Shown piece by piece: positions 27,243 to 36,576 of a stretch of 64,000 nucleotides of DNA. Below the pieces are notes generated by a model. The model ran no database searches and was not told the origin of the DNA. It saw only the letters and a list, made by a program, of their open reading frames with translations. How positions within the stretch are numbered: position 1 is the first letter of the stretch; each line of letters starts with the position of its first letter. The translations under genes were made by a program, and so were the position numbers. Source of the stretch: Pseudoalteromonas rubra (lineage in GTDB: Bacteria; Pseudomonadota; Gammaproteobacteria; Enterobacterales; Alteromonadaceae); the NCBI RefSeq assembly GCF_005887115.1, contig NZ_PNCJ01000005.1:62001-126000 (forward strand), written 5' to 3'.

Positions 27243-27866
27243 TCAGGCGGCGCTCCCCAGCCATTGATCAACCTGTGCTTTTGCCCGCTCAGTCGCTATT
27301 TCACTGCCAATGTGCGGCAGACTGATCCCATATGCCGTGATCACCTTAATATCGGCGATGCCAATAAAGCCCAGCACCTGCTTAAGATAAGGCACCTGAA
27401 AGTCGACAGCTTGCATCTCAGGTGTTGCCATATCCGCACCCGCACTGGCGATTATCACGGCTTGTTTTCCTTGCAACAGCCCCGATGGTCCCTGCTCTGA
27501 ATAAGAAAATGTCAGACCAAAACGACAGATCTGATCAATATAGTTTTTCATCAGACTAGTGACACTGAAGTTATGCATCGGAGACGCAAAGACAATGATG
27601 TCTGCCTGTTTCAGCTCTTCAATATAGAGTAATGACGGTTGTGCCACTGCGGCTTGTTCAGCTGTTAACGCATCCTGATCACCATAAAAGCTATTGAGGA
27701 TCTGATTGTCATAAACCGGCGCCGGTGTTTTGCTAAGGTCACGTACTGTAAAGGTCAGGTTTTCATTCTTATTTTGCAATTGTGACTGCAGGTAGTCGGC
27801 AATTTCACTCGAAATGGAGAATTCATTTGCCGGACTAGACTTTATAATAAGCACTTGTTTTGTCAT
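27243..27866 (-). CDS. azoR: FMN-dependent NADH-azoreductase (AzoR-like)
   Basis: 207 residues of the flavodoxin-fold NAD(P)H oxidoreductase/AzoR family. The FMN-binding region IIKSSPANEFSISSEIA, the core FASPMHNFSVTSLMKNYIDQI and the loop IIASAGADMATP are visible. It reduces quinones or azo compounds. The ATG at 27866 was chosen over a GTG four codons upstream. It is divergent from a LysR gene 142 bp away, which is the usual arrangement for a quinone- or aromatic-responsive pair. Confidence 0.9.
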   Translation of the reverse strand: MTKQVLIIKSSPANEFSISSEIADYLQSQLQNKNENLTFTVRDLSKTPAPVYDNQILNSFYGDQDALTAEQAAVAQPSLLYIEELKQADIIVFASPMHNFSVTSLMKNYIDQICRFGLTFSYSEQGPSGLLQGKQAVIIASAGADMATPEMQAVDFQVPYLKQVLGFIGIADIKVITAYGISLPHIGSEIATERAKAQVDQWLGSAA

Positions 27867-28008
27867 AAAAATAATCACATAAAACTAAATATATCATGTA
27901 TTATTGTGTTTTCGTGTGCTATGAAAAAGAGTGTTAAACACAAATCAGTTTTGTCTTTATGGCAAAAATAAACTAAATTCACTGCTATGAATGGCCGTTC
28001 GGATCACT

Positions 28009-28944
28009 ATGGATAAACTCAGAGCACTGCGCTATTTCAAGCGCGTCGTTGAATTGAACAGCTTTAGTGCGGTTGCCGAGGAGTGCTCGGTACCCGCGTC
28101 TTCCGTTTCAAGACGCATTAAAGATCTGGAAGCATCGCTGGGGGTAGAGCTGGTCAAGCGGACTACCCGCCATGTCAGCATTACTGAACTTGGCCAGATC
28201 TACTACCAACATATCAGCGAGCTCCTCAGTAAACTGACTCACGCTGACGAACTGATCTCACAGAGTTTTGATAATCCAAGCGGCACACTAAAAGTCAGTG
28301 CACCGCCGGGTTTGGCGCAGGCGCTGCTGGTTCCACTGTTCAGGCGTTTCCGACAACAGTTTCCCAACATTCTCCTCGATCTGGACTACACCAATGAATA
28401 CGCACTGTTTGGTCAAGACTCGGTCGATCTGGCGATAAGAGGCGGGCCTGTCGATGACGCACGTCTTATTGCCAGGCCACTTATCCGCAGCGGCTTTACG
28501 CTCTGGGCTCAAACCCAGCTGGCTGAGAAACTCAATGCTGAATTTGGCACTTCAAACTGGTCGCTAAAGCAACTTTGTGATTGCCCGGCGATTATGTTTC
28601 GCAGCAAAACTGCGCTCGTTCCCTGGTGGGTACGCCAGGGCGACGAGTGGCAGTCGCTCGATACCAAACCTGTGCTGATCAGTAATGACAGTGCGACCTT
28701 ACTGGATGCACTTGAACAGGGCGAAGGGCTCTTACTGGCCCCGGACTGGTTGATCCCACCACGCCTGGAAGACAAGGTAACCCCGGTCGCGGCGCACCAC
28801 ACTCTGTCACCAGGTAAAACACCGGCAGTGGAAATCAACTTAGTGTACCAGCACGCCAAGTACCAGCTCCCTAATATAAAGCTCAGTGTCGACTTTATCT
28901 GCGAGTATATGCACACACACAAGACCGATATGGTAAAAACCTGA
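28009..28944 (+). CDS. LysR family transcriptional regulator
   Basis: 311 residues from the ATG at 28009 (another ATG lies six codons upstream). Helix-turn-helix SAVAEECSVPASSVSRRIKDLE followed by a CrgA-type effector domain (APPGLAQALLVPLFRRF, DLAIRGGPVDDARLIARPL). Divergent from the azoreductase, its probable target. A degenerate copy of the AGTTRGTAAA-N5-GATC motif overlaps its final codons and stop. Confidence 0.9.
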   Translation: MDKLRALRYFKRVVELNSFSAVAEECSVPASSVSRRIKDLEASLGVELVKRTTRHVSITELGQIYYQHISELLSKLTHADELISQSFDNPSGTLKVSAPPGLAQALLVPLFRRFRQQFPNILLDLDYTNEYALFGQDSVDLAIRGGPVDDARLIARPLIRSGFTLWAQTQLAEKLNAEFGTSNWSLKQLCDCPAIMFRSKTALVPWWVRQGDEWQSLDTKPVLISNDSATLLDALEQGEGLLLAPDWLIPPRLEDKVTPVAAHHTLSPGKTPAVEINLVYQHAKYQLPNIKLSVDFICEYMHTHKTDMVKT

Positions 28945-29022
28945 TCCAAACTAACCAATTGATTTTTATATATTGTTTGCGTTATTTAGAAAAATAAGGC
29001 GGGGTATATCAGCGATATCAAC

Positions 29023-29042
29023 AGATCAATATTTTACTAACT
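29023..29042 (-). repeat. Dispersed 20-bp motif copy
   Basis: On the minus strand this reads AGTTAGTAAAATATTGATCT, a perfect match to AGTTRGTAAANNNNNGATCY. It lies in the short gap between two convergent LysR genes, 5 bp before the stop codon of the second. Confidence 0.75.
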
Positions 29043-29046
29043 ATAC

Positions 29047-29958
29047 CTAAGTGTGCGCCAAATCATGGAAGTCACAAAACTGCGACATAAACCATTCAAT
29101 TTTTGGGTCGCTTTTACGGGTGCGATGCCAATATAACTTAAGCTGATAGTTGGGGACCGATAGCGGTGGAGGCTCTAGTTGGAGCTGCAACCTGCCACAT
29201 ACCTGCAAAGCATAACGCTGTGGCATGGTCAGCAGCATATCGCTGTCGGGTAACAAAGTCGGTGCCATCAGTACGTGAGGCGTGGTCACCGCGATGGTTC
29301 TGGATTTCTTGATTTTGGCCAGCGCTTTATCAACAATGCCCCGACGCTCATTCCAGGGGGCAATCAGAATATGCGGATACGCCAGGAAAGCGCTCAATTC
29401 AAGCGCTTGACTACATGGATGAGATTGACAGCGGACTGTGACGTAAGCATCTTCAAACCAGTTAAGCTGTGCCAGGCTCTCAGAAAACTCCTGCTGATGT
29501 GCGAACCCGCAAACCAGATCCAGAGCACCTTCTTCCAGTGCCTGCTCAGCAATACGCTCTTCAAGCTGCACAAACCGTATGTTCAGTTTTGCAAATTTGC
29601 AGATCAGGTGGGTAATAAAGGGCCGCAAACACCAGGCGGTATAATCCGTGGCAGCGATCGTCAATGTATGCACTTCACTGGCATCAAAGGGTCTGGCTTC
29701 TTGTAACCCTCGCTCAAGCATCTGCAAAGCGGGTAGTACCGTTTTAGCCAACTGGTGCGCGTGCTCTGTTGCAAGCATACGGTTGTTTACCCTCACAAAC
29801 AGCTCATCTCCCAGGCGTTCCCTTAGCCGGGTCAGTGCATGACTGCAAGCAGACTGGCTGAGATTGAGTTGCTCGGCAGTGTGCGTGACAGAGCCATTTT
29901 GATACAAAGCAGCAAATAGCTTAAGCAAGTTCAGATCTAGATTAGGTAGCTGGCTCAT
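29047..29958 (-). CDS. LysR family transcriptional regulator (NodD/LeuO-like)
   Basis: 303 residues. It opens with the NodD/LeuO/NahR-type N-terminus LDLNLLKLFAALYQNGSVTHTA and the helix-turn-helix LNLSQSACSHALTRLRERLG. The effector domain contains DLVCGFAHQQ and the PWNERRGIVDKAL segment of that subgroup. Divergent from a GNAT gene with ~100 bp between them. Confidence 0.9.
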   Translation of the reverse strand: MSQLPNLDLNLLKLFAALYQNGSVTHTAEQLNLSQSACSHALTRLRERLGDELFVRVNNRMLATEHAHQLAKTVLPALQMLERGLQEARPFDASEVHTLTIAATDYTAWCLRPFITHLICKFAKLNIRFVQLEERIAEQALEEGALDLVCGFAHQQEFSESLAQLNWFEDAYVTVRCQSHPCSQALELSAFLAYPHILIAPWNERRGIVDKALAKIKKSRTIAVTTPHVLMAPTLLPDSDMLLTMPQRYALQVCGRLQLQLEPPPLSVPNYQLKLYWHRTRKSDPKIEWFMSQFCDFHDLAHT

Positions 29959-30059
29959 TAATAATATACATTTAGCACGTGCAATCTATGCACTTTATTC
30001 ATTTAAAATTTGAGCTTACACTGGGCACCAATCATGTCAACTTTGGAAGTCATTTACTA

Positions 30060-30542
30060 ATGAGTATCACCATTCGCCACGCACAGAAAAGCGACGCCGC
30101 AACCATTTTACACTTTATCAATGAACTAGCCGTCTACGAAAAAGAGCCGGATGCTGTGCTCAATACTGTCGCTGATATTGAACAAACACTGTTTGGTGAC
30201 GATGTACGTGCCCATGCGTTGATCTGTGAGCAAAATGGCGAGGCGATTGGCTTTGCTGTGTATTTTTTCAATTATTCGACCTGGCTGGGTAAATATGGCC
30301 TTTACCTCGAAGACCTCTATGTATCTCAGGATCAGCGTGGGCAAGGCGCAGGCAAAGCCCTGATGAAGTTTTTGGCCCAGCTGGCTCTGGAAAAAGACTG
30401 TGGCCGCTTTGAATGGGTCGTACTCGACTGGAACAAACCTGCCATCGACTTTTATAACAGTATTGGCGCAAAACCACAGGACGAATGGATCATCTATCGC
30501 CTGACAGGTGATGAGCTCAGAGCGTTTGCCGAGCAGGAGTGA
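30060..30542 (+). CDS. GNAT family N-acetyltransferase (diamine acetyltransferase-like)
   Basis: 160 residues. The acetyl-CoA binding loop is QDQRGQGAGKALM, and the pattern LEDLYVSQ and VLDWNKPAIDFYNSIGAKP closely follows the SAT/diamine acetyltransferase subgroup that acetylates polyamines or thialysine. The start at 30060 (MSITIRHAQ) is the family start; the 27 codons before it in the same frame lack similarity. It ends 1 bp before the convergent regulator gene. Confidence 0.88.
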   Translation: MSITIRHAQKSDAATILHFINELAVYEKEPDAVLNTVADIEQTLFGDDVRAHALICEQNGEAIGFAVYFFNYSTWLGKYGLYLEDLYVSQDQRGQGAGKALMKFLAQLALEKDCGRFEWVVLDWNKPAIDFYNSIGAKPQDEWIIYRLTGDELRAFAEQE

Positions 30543-30543
30543 T

Positions 30544-32571
30544 TTACTGAACGGAAAAAGAAACCAGTTCTCGGTTTAGCTGCATCATATAAGTCAACAG
30601 CGCCTGTTCGCCATTGACGTCACTGACATAACGGGCACGAACAGGAAGCTGTGCGATATAGTGCAGCACATCATCATCCAAATTGTATCGCCACAGCTTT
30701 CTGTCAGGGGAAACACCATATAGATCGCGTTCGTACAATGAAAAATAGGGTCGCTCCAGCTTATTAGCCAAGCGACTCACTTCTTTATCCCCAATCCATA
30801 CCCTGTACGCTTTATCAAGTACAACGACCTCTGTATTCGGTGTGCTAACAGCCCAGAGAAGGTCACGATCTGATACTTTCATGAATCGACTATTCTGAAG
30901 ATGTAATTGATAGAGCCGCTGCGCTCCTAACTCAGGTACCAAAACCAGCAAAGTCTGCTTGTCAGACCATTGCAGGACTTCCAGTACAGGATACCGGGTT
31001 TTGATATGCCGGGCACCTCCTTCCAGATCGTATACAATTACGCCATCTTGTGTCGCAGCCGCAAGGGCACTCCCCGAAGGCGACCAGCTTATAAAGCGGG
31101 ATGTTATTGGTGCATCTGGCACCTCCAAAGGATAGCTAGTTTGCCCATTGGACAACCAAACCTGACGTTTGCCTGAGCGGGTGGAAGTAAATGCAACTAA
31201 CTCTCCATCTGGCTGAAAACGTGCCGCCTCATCGCTTAAGTTAGAGCGCAGTTGAGGGTAAAGCGCTGGCTCATCAACAGAGCTTGTTTTGAATGAGAAC
31301 ATCCGAATATCTGTATCGGCATAAGACTCAGTGACCAATAATGACTGACCACCCGGGTGAAAATGTGGAGCAGATACCTTATGACGAGTTGGGGTCGGCA
31401 ACACACTTAATCCCCCCTTTAAGGTCAGGTGGTAGAGTTTGCCTGCTATCTCAGCAATCAGGAATCGCTCTGACGGGTGAGTGCTTACTTCAACGCCTTG
31501 TACAGCTGATACTGCAGGTGGAAACTGAAGACGATGCTGAGCGAGTTTCTCACCCGAACTCGATAACAGCACCATGTCGTGCTGGTTCTTACTGTCCATA
31601 CCAAGCACAACAAATTGATCGCGCTTTGACAGATAAGCATATTCATATATCAACATCCCCGCAGGGCTGAACAAAGGCACAACTTTCCCGGCTTGTGAGT
31701 TATAAGTGGCCAATCGCACCTGGTTGTCTGAATATTCCTGTAAAAATGCCACCGCACCTTGTTTTAGGCCAAGTACTTTTCCGATACGCAGGTGACTTGA
31801 ATCTAATACTGTGTCACCACCGTGTGGCAGGGGCTGTTTCGCAACCATATTAAAGCGTTTGATAGACCATCGCTGCTGTGCTTCTGAATCTGACTGACAC
31901 TGACCGCGAGCGGAGACCACAATGTGTGTGCCATCCAATGACCATCTTGGACGCCCATATACGCCGGGTTCCGAGCTAAGCCGGAATGTTTGCGCACGTA
32001 TCACATCTTTAACCCAGACATGACTGTGGCAAGCATCTATGCTGCGCAGAAATACAACAAAACGGCCATCGGCAGAGAAACTGCCATACATTTCTGCACC
32101 GTCACTGCTGGTCAGTGGAGTACTCGCTGTAATTTCAATCTTAGCAAGATTCGCTTGGCTGGTTCGCCATCCCTCTATACTCAGTCCGGCTAAGATAAGC
32201 ACAGCCAAGACCAACACATAAACCAGATATCGTCGCTTTGGCGTACAGACAGAGTCATCGCAAATAGCCAACTCCAGACTATACCCGCGTCGCGCGTGTG
32301 TTCGGATCACACTTTGTGATTTACTGTCTTCTCCGAACGCATGACGTAACTGAGATATACATCGTTGCAGGGAATTAGGTGACACGACCCTGTTGTGCCA
32401 GACAAGCTCGGTCAGTGTTGAAAACGCAATCACTTTGCCCTGATTTTGGATAAGCACATGCAACACCTCCATCGCTTTAGGAGGCACAGAGGCAGTGCTA
32501 TCACCATGAACGATTTCGTTGCGTGCTACGTCAACAAAGTATCGACCAAGTCTATATTGCTTGTTTTCCAT
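30544..32571 (-). CDS. CadC-type membrane-bound winged-helix regulator with beta-propeller sensor
   Basis: 675 residues. Residues ~5-105 form an OmpR/PhoB-type winged helix (PPKAMEVLHVLIQNQGKVI, VSPNSLQRCISQLRHAFGE, then the wing VIRTHARRGYSL). A single membrane segment follows at about 113-135. The remaining ~530 residues are periplasmic with TolB/WD40-like (PD40) strands such as GSFSADGRFVVFLRS and RPRWSLDGTHIVVSA. This is the ToxR/CadC one-component layout: periplasmic sensing directly coupled to DNA binding. The propeller suggests a protein or polysaccharide ligand. It is divergent from the esterase gene with 173 bp between them, which it may regulate. Confidence 0.9.
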   Translation of the reverse strand: MENKQYRLGRYFVDVARNEIVHGDSTASVPPKAMEVLHVLIQNQGKVIAFSTLTELVWHNRVVSPNSLQRCISQLRHAFGEDSKSQSVIRTHARRGYSLELAICDDSVCTPKRRYLVYVLVLAVLILAGLSIEGWRTSQANLAKIEITASTPLTSSDGAEMYGSFSADGRFVVFLRSIDACHSHVWVKDVIRAQTFRLSSEPGVYGRPRWSLDGTHIVVSARGQCQSDSEAQQRWSIKRFNMVAKQPLPHGGDTVLDSSHLRIGKVLGLKQGAVAFLQEYSDNQVRLATYNSQAGKVVPLFSPAGMLIYEYAYLSKRDQFVVLGMDSKNQHDMVLLSSSGEKLAQHRLQFPPAVSAVQGVEVSTHPSERFLIAEIAGKLYHLTLKGGLSVLPTPTRHKVSAPHFHPGGQSLLVTESYADTDIRMFSFKTSSVDEPALYPQLRSNLSDEAARFQPDGELVAFTSTRSGKRQVWLSNGQTSYPLEVPDAPITSRFISWSPSGSALAAATQDGVIVYDLEGGARHIKTRYPVLEVLQWSDKQTLLVLVPELGAQRLYQLHLQNSRFMKVSDRDLLWAVSTPNTEVVVLDKAYRVWIGDKEVSRLANKLERPYFSLYERDLYGVSPDRKLWRYNLDDDVLHYIAQLPVRARYVSDVNGEQALLTYMMQLNRELVSFSVQ

Positions 32572-32744
32572 TGCTTACCAACTAGAGAATAAAAGCATAT
32601 AAATCATACTGATAAATAAAGCATAAGCAAATCAAGTTGCATGCCAATGCCAACATTCAGCGAAAAATCAGCCGTTGCTGCTTCACCCCGCCAGACTTCG
32701 CATTTAAGCTGCTTTCGTACACAAAAACAAAGGACTATTCATCT

Positions 32745-33956
32745 ATGCGCATATTACTTATCGCCATTTTGCTGGGACTGTTTTCCCAGTCACACGCTGC
32801 AACTGCCGTCTCTTTGGCGCCACTGGTTTCAGGACAGACACTCACAATAGAATCAGATATATTGAATGAAAAAAGAGAAGTAACTATTTACTTACCAAAA
32901 AACTATAATGCACAAACACGGTACCACACGCTCTATATTCTGGATGCGGAGCATTACTTTGAACAAGCTATCGGCGTGATAAGCGCCTTGCGCAACACAC
33001 GTAAAATCCCAAATGTAATCCTGATTGGTGTAAAAACAAAGATCAGAGTCAGGGATTATCTGCCTCCTCTTCAAGGCCCTGCTCAGGGGCGTATGCAGTC
33101 TCATATCACTAAGCACTTCCCGGAATTTGGCAGCGCGCCCAGGTTCGCTCAGTTTTTAGAAGACGAGCTGATCCCCTGGGTTGAACGAAACTACACCGTC
33201 CACCCAACTCGGACCCTTGTTGGCCACTCGAATGCTGGGGTATTTGGCATGCATTTGCTGTTTAACCAGCCCGCTTTGTTTGCCAACTACCTGTTGGCAA
33301 GTCCGGCACCGTGGTGGAGTAGGGCGCAAATCAGTCAACTGGTTGCGCAATTTAAAAACAGCGGTTCCACACGCCACGCCAATCTATTTTTGACGCTGGG
33401 AGAGCAGGAGAGTCAGGGCTACTATGCGTATATGATGAATTTAAGCGCTCAGCTTCACAGTCACACACCTGCGGGCCTGCGTTGGCAATTCAAAATAATG
33501 CCTGGTGAAGATCACAGCAGTATCGTCTTTCCGTCGATGCTTTCGGGCTTGCCCTTTCTGTATCAAGAATTAATTTATCCAGATCTGGAGGAAACCGCTA
33601 AATACGGCGAAATTGCTAACATTCAGACCTATTTCGACACGCTGTCAAAGCGTGATGCAACACTCTACCTTGCGCCTCAATCGACGCTGGCAGATCTGGC
33701 CCACATGCAGTTTGAATATGACCGCAACACGCAGGCTATGGCAACACTGAACTACTTTACCACCCTCTATCCAGAGTCAGCGTATGCTCATCAAAGCTTG
33801 GGGCTGGGACATATGAAAATGGCTCAATATAGCCAGGCCATTGTAAGTTTTAATACGGCACTGTCACTGCTCGATGCGAACCACATTGAGGATCAAACCG
33901 TCTCTGACTTTCTGAATGAAATGGTCACAACAGCGACAAAGAAGTTATCGCTTTAA
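32745..33956 (+). CDS. Secreted alpha/beta-hydrolase, esterase D/IroE-like, with C-terminal TPR
   Basis: 403 residues. Sec signal peptide (MRILLIAILLGLFSQSHAA), then a PF00756-type putative esterase domain: KREVTIYLPKNY, LYILDAEHYF, the nucleophile elbow VGHSNAGVFG (Ser), and a late His in PGEDHSSIVFPS. The last ~110 residues hold TPR-like helices (AYAHQSLGLGHMKMAQYSQA). Homologues include siderophore esterases (IroE/Fes-like) and generic carboxylesterases; the substrate is open. The ATG at 32745 follows AAAGGAC and gives the signal peptide, whereas the longer frame from 32637 does not. Convergent overlap of 4 bp with the next gene. Confidence 0.88.
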   Translation: MRILLIAILLGLFSQSHAATAVSLAPLVSGQTLTIESDILNEKREVTIYLPKNYNAQTRYHTLYILDAEHYFEQAIGVISALRNTRKIPNVILIGVKTKIRVRDYLPPLQGPAQGRMQSHITKHFPEFGSAPRFAQFLEDELIPWVERNYTVHPTRTLVGHSNAGVFGMHLLFNQPALFANYLLASPAPWWSRAQISQLVAQFKNSGSTRHANLFLTLGEQESQGYYAYMMNLSAQLHSHTPAGLRWQFKIMPGEDHSSIVFPSMLSGLPFLYQELIYPDLEETAKYGEIANIQTYFDTLSKRDATLYLAPQSTLADLAHMQFEYDRNTQAMATLNYFTTLYPESAYAHQSLGLGHMKMAQYSQAIVSFNTALSLLDANHIEDQTVSDFLNEMVTTATKKLSL

Positions 33957-34441
33957 ACATACTTGGCTTGCATTTCCTGAAGCTCGGCAGGCAACTCTAC
34001 ACCTTCACGCTCGGCGATGGCAAACATCGCCCGCTGCGTGAAGCCACCGTAGATGTTGCCGTCTTTGTCTGTGATCTGCCAGTCTTCAATGTCATCAAAG
34101 TGGCAGGTATAGTTATGTGCTAACTTTCCCTGATGTGTCACAGGAGGGGTAACCAAAAACACGCTGAGTTCATCGCCTTTTATGCCTTCAACATGCGCGC
34201 CCAGATGTTCCGAAACGCCACAATCGCTTTCGAAATCTAATTTGACAAACGCATCTTTGGGAAACTGACGGTACAGTGATTTAAATTCTTCTAATGACGC
34301 TTTAGCGTCTGCCACAGCCTGAAGCAACAAGGGATCGTTCGGATCTGTTTCCAGCGCGGGATAATCCTCTGAGCTAGAGCTGTAGCGGTTATGCAGCCAA
34401 AAAGCCAGCACAATAAAAACAACAATCAAACCCCAGTACAT
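33953..34441 (-). CDS. DUF2314-like membrane-anchored protein
   Basis: 162 residues. One N-terminal membrane anchor (MYWGLIVVFIVLAFWLHNRY) is followed by an ~110-residue domain resembling DUF2314 (LYRQFPKDAFVKLDF and the ending DWQITDKDGNIYGGFTQR). The ATG at 34441 has AAGGAG 8 bases upstream and starts directly on the anchor; an ATG nine codons further upstream reads through that ribosome site. Function unknown. It overlaps the convergent esterase by 4 bp. Confidence 0.8.
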   Translation of the reverse strand: MYWGLIVVFIVLAFWLHNRYSSSSEDYPALETDPNDPLLLQAVADAKASLEEFKSLYRQFPKDAFVKLDFESDCGVSEHLGAHVEGIKGDELSVFLVTPPVTHQGKLAHNYTCHFDDIEDWQITDKDGNIYGGFTQRAMFAIAEREGVELPAELQEMQAKYV

Positions 34442-34589
34442 AAGCCTGGCTCCTTGTAATTGTGACATCTGTTAATTTGAGCTTAGCAAACTAATTCGCA
34501 GGACTAAAGCCGGTATTGGCAATATACCGGCCTGGTTTTATGCCCGTTCCACCAGCAGAACTGCCACCTGGAAAGGAACTGCGTATTAC

Positions 34590-35393
34590 TTAGCTCGATT
34601 TAGGTGAGGCGCTGCTACCAGCCAGGATCCCGCCATCTACATTCAGTTCAATCCCTGTCACATACACGGACTCATCTGATGCGAGATACAACACGGCATA
34701 AGCAACATCAATGGCACGCCCCATATGACCAAGCGGGATGTCGGCAGCAATGCCTGCAATAGCTGCATCGCGGGCTTCTCCTTCTCCCAACATAGCATCC
34801 CACATAGGTGTTAAAATGGCGCCCGGATGCACCGAATTACAGCGGATAGGGTAATTTTGCTGAGCGCAGTACAACGCAACCGATTTGCTATGATTGCGCA
34901 CCGCAGCTTTGCTTGCTGCATAGGCTGCGGCAGCTGGGATCCCCACAAGTCCTGAGCGGGAAGAAATATTCACGATACTGGCCGCACCGGACGCTTTCAT
35001 CAAACGAATACCGTACTTACAACCCAGTGCAACACCATCGCTGTTGGTTTGCTGTACGGTATGCCAACTGTTCAAATCCAGATGTTCGGGATCATGTGGC
35101 CCATGCGTTTCTAAAAAGCCCGTGATCCCTGCGTTGTTGACCAGAATGTCGAGTCGACCAAACTGGTCTTGTACAAAGCGCTCAATACTTTGCCATTGTG
35201 CTTCTTCGGACACATCCAGCGGATGGAAATACGCATTTTCACCCAACTTCTCACAAAGTTGTATTGCCTCACCGGCGTGTCTATCTGTAACAATGACGAT
35301 TGCTCCTTGTTCAATAAAGCATCTTGCGATCGCCGCACCAATCCCCCGGGCAGCACCTGTTACAAGGGCTATTTTATTGTCTAATCTGGCCAT
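34590..35393 (-). CDS. SDR family oxidoreductase
   Basis: 267 residues. Nucleotide motif TGAARGIG (residues 12-19), NNAG (ILVNNAGITG), catalytic Ser in VNISSRSG and the YxxxK motif as YAASKAA. It resembles cyclopentanol/3-alpha-hydroxysteroid-type classical SDRs, with the C-terminal GIELNVDGG signature. GGAGGACA stands immediately before the ATG at 35393; the 11-codon extension to 35426 is rejected. Monocistronic; substrate unknown. Confidence 0.92.
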   Translation of the reverse strand: MARLDNKIALVTGAARGIGAAIARCFIEQGAIVIVTDRHAGEAIQLCEKLGENAYFHPLDVSEEAQWQSIERFVQDQFGRLDILVNNAGITGFLETHGPHDPEHLDLNSWHTVQQTNSDGVALGCKYGIRLMKASGAASIVNISSRSGLVGIPAAAAYAASKAAVRNHSKSVALYCAQQNYPIRCNSVHPGAILTPMWDAMLGEGEARDAAIAGIAADIPLGHMGRAIDVAYAVLYLASDESVYVTGIELNVDGGILAGSSASPKSS

Positions 35394-35644
35394 AATGTCC
35401 TCCGTTAGTTGATTCCTTTTAAACAAAAAAGGTAAGGCAGAGTAACCAACGCTCGGTCGTAGTTAGCCGGACAAAGAAAGCCGCAGCAGGGATATCATAC
35501 AAAGCACAAAAGTGGGATAACTTGAAATGATATCGAAGTACCAAAACTGGCGTGTGGACACCCTGCTAATACACCATGCATTACGCTCATAGTCATAAAC
35601 GTCAATCATAGTACTCTGTTCAGCCCTGTATAATATCAGCTGAT

Positions 35645-35935
35645 TTATAGCGTTAGCAGTTGTGATAAACCACTGGCAGTCTTGCTTACTTCAATTTCTG
35701 TGATCTCGTAATTCGCCAGTCCGGCGAGATAAAAAGGGTCGTTGTGTAGAATTGCTTCTAACTCAGTTTGGTTCTTTGCGTTGGCGAAAATCATGCCTCC
35801 GGTTCTGGGCACTTTCCTACCAGACGCTAAAAAAACACCTTGCTGATAATACTGTTGTAAAAACTGAATATGTGCAGGTAAATGCGCATCAATTTCTTCT
35901 AATTCAACTGTGTACGTTATGTTTACGATAAACAC
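35645..35935 (-). CDS. YciI family protein
   Basis: 96 residues, normal for the YciI/YCII dimeric alpha-beta barrel family. The family motif HLPAHIQFLQQYYQQGVFLASG carries the conserved His region; DPFYLAGLANYEI near the C-terminus matches the second conserved block. A role as a small enzyme of unknown specificity is likely. GTG start at 35935, no closer alternative. About 250 bp separate it from the SDR downstream. Confidence 0.88.
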   Translation of the reverse strand: MFIVNITYTVELEEIDAHLPAHIQFLQQYYQQGVFLASGRKVPRTGGMIFANAKNQTELEAILHNDPFYLAGLANYEITEIEVSKTASGLSQLLTL

Positions 35936-36051
35936 TTGATACCACTCTTTGCGTACGTTATCAGTTTGGCTGTGTCAAAAACCACCACAAGTGTATAAGT
36001 GCTCGACTATTTTGTAAACGGTCTTTTTGGATATTTACCTTAGGCGAGATG

Positions 36052-36417
36052 TTAGCGGGCGCGCTTAACTTTTGGCGCAATATTAAGTAAAAAGCTGTCT
36101 TTGTTGACCAAAAAGCCACAGATGCTGCTGATTACAATAAAAATCCCATACATAGATCCTATGTACACCCAATCATTATTCTCTGCCAATAACATGACAC
36201 AGGTGCCATCATTGACGAAGAAAACGTTCAGTACAGAAAATACAAATACGCTGCGGTAATAGATTAGGTTGCCAGTGTGGCTTGCAAAAGAAGAGAGGAG
36301 CAGAGCAAATAAGCCCAGGTAAAACCCAATGACCGACAGTGCACCTGTTTGGTAACTAGGGTATAACGCCAACAGGGAGAGAACGATGGCTGACCAACCC
36401 GAAATTCGATATAACAT
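36052..36417 (-). CDS. Small integral membrane protein, unknown function
   Basis: 121 residues, with about four membrane segments (residues ~5-22, 28-45, 50-70 and 85-105). No recognised family. The ATG at 36417 follows AAGGAT; a TTG two codons upstream was rejected. It is flanked by AT-rich spacers and has no operon partner. Confidence 0.7.
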   Translation of the reverse strand: MLYRISGWSAIVLSLLALYPSYQTGALSVIGFYLGLFALLLSSFASHTGNLIYYRSVFVFSVLNVFFVNDGTCVMLLAENNDWVYIGSMYGIFIVISSICGFLVNKDSFLLNIAPKVKRAR

Positions 36418-36576
36418 GTTCAAATCCTTTGAATATAAATTGTTAAAATTTGTAATTCTAACTCAAACCAAATTATGAGCGATACAGTACTAAATAGCAA
36501 CCCATATGAGTTAATTCATTTTCCAAAAGTTTACATTATAGTGCCAAATTCCTTTAATGTTTTGGCCTTAGAACCT

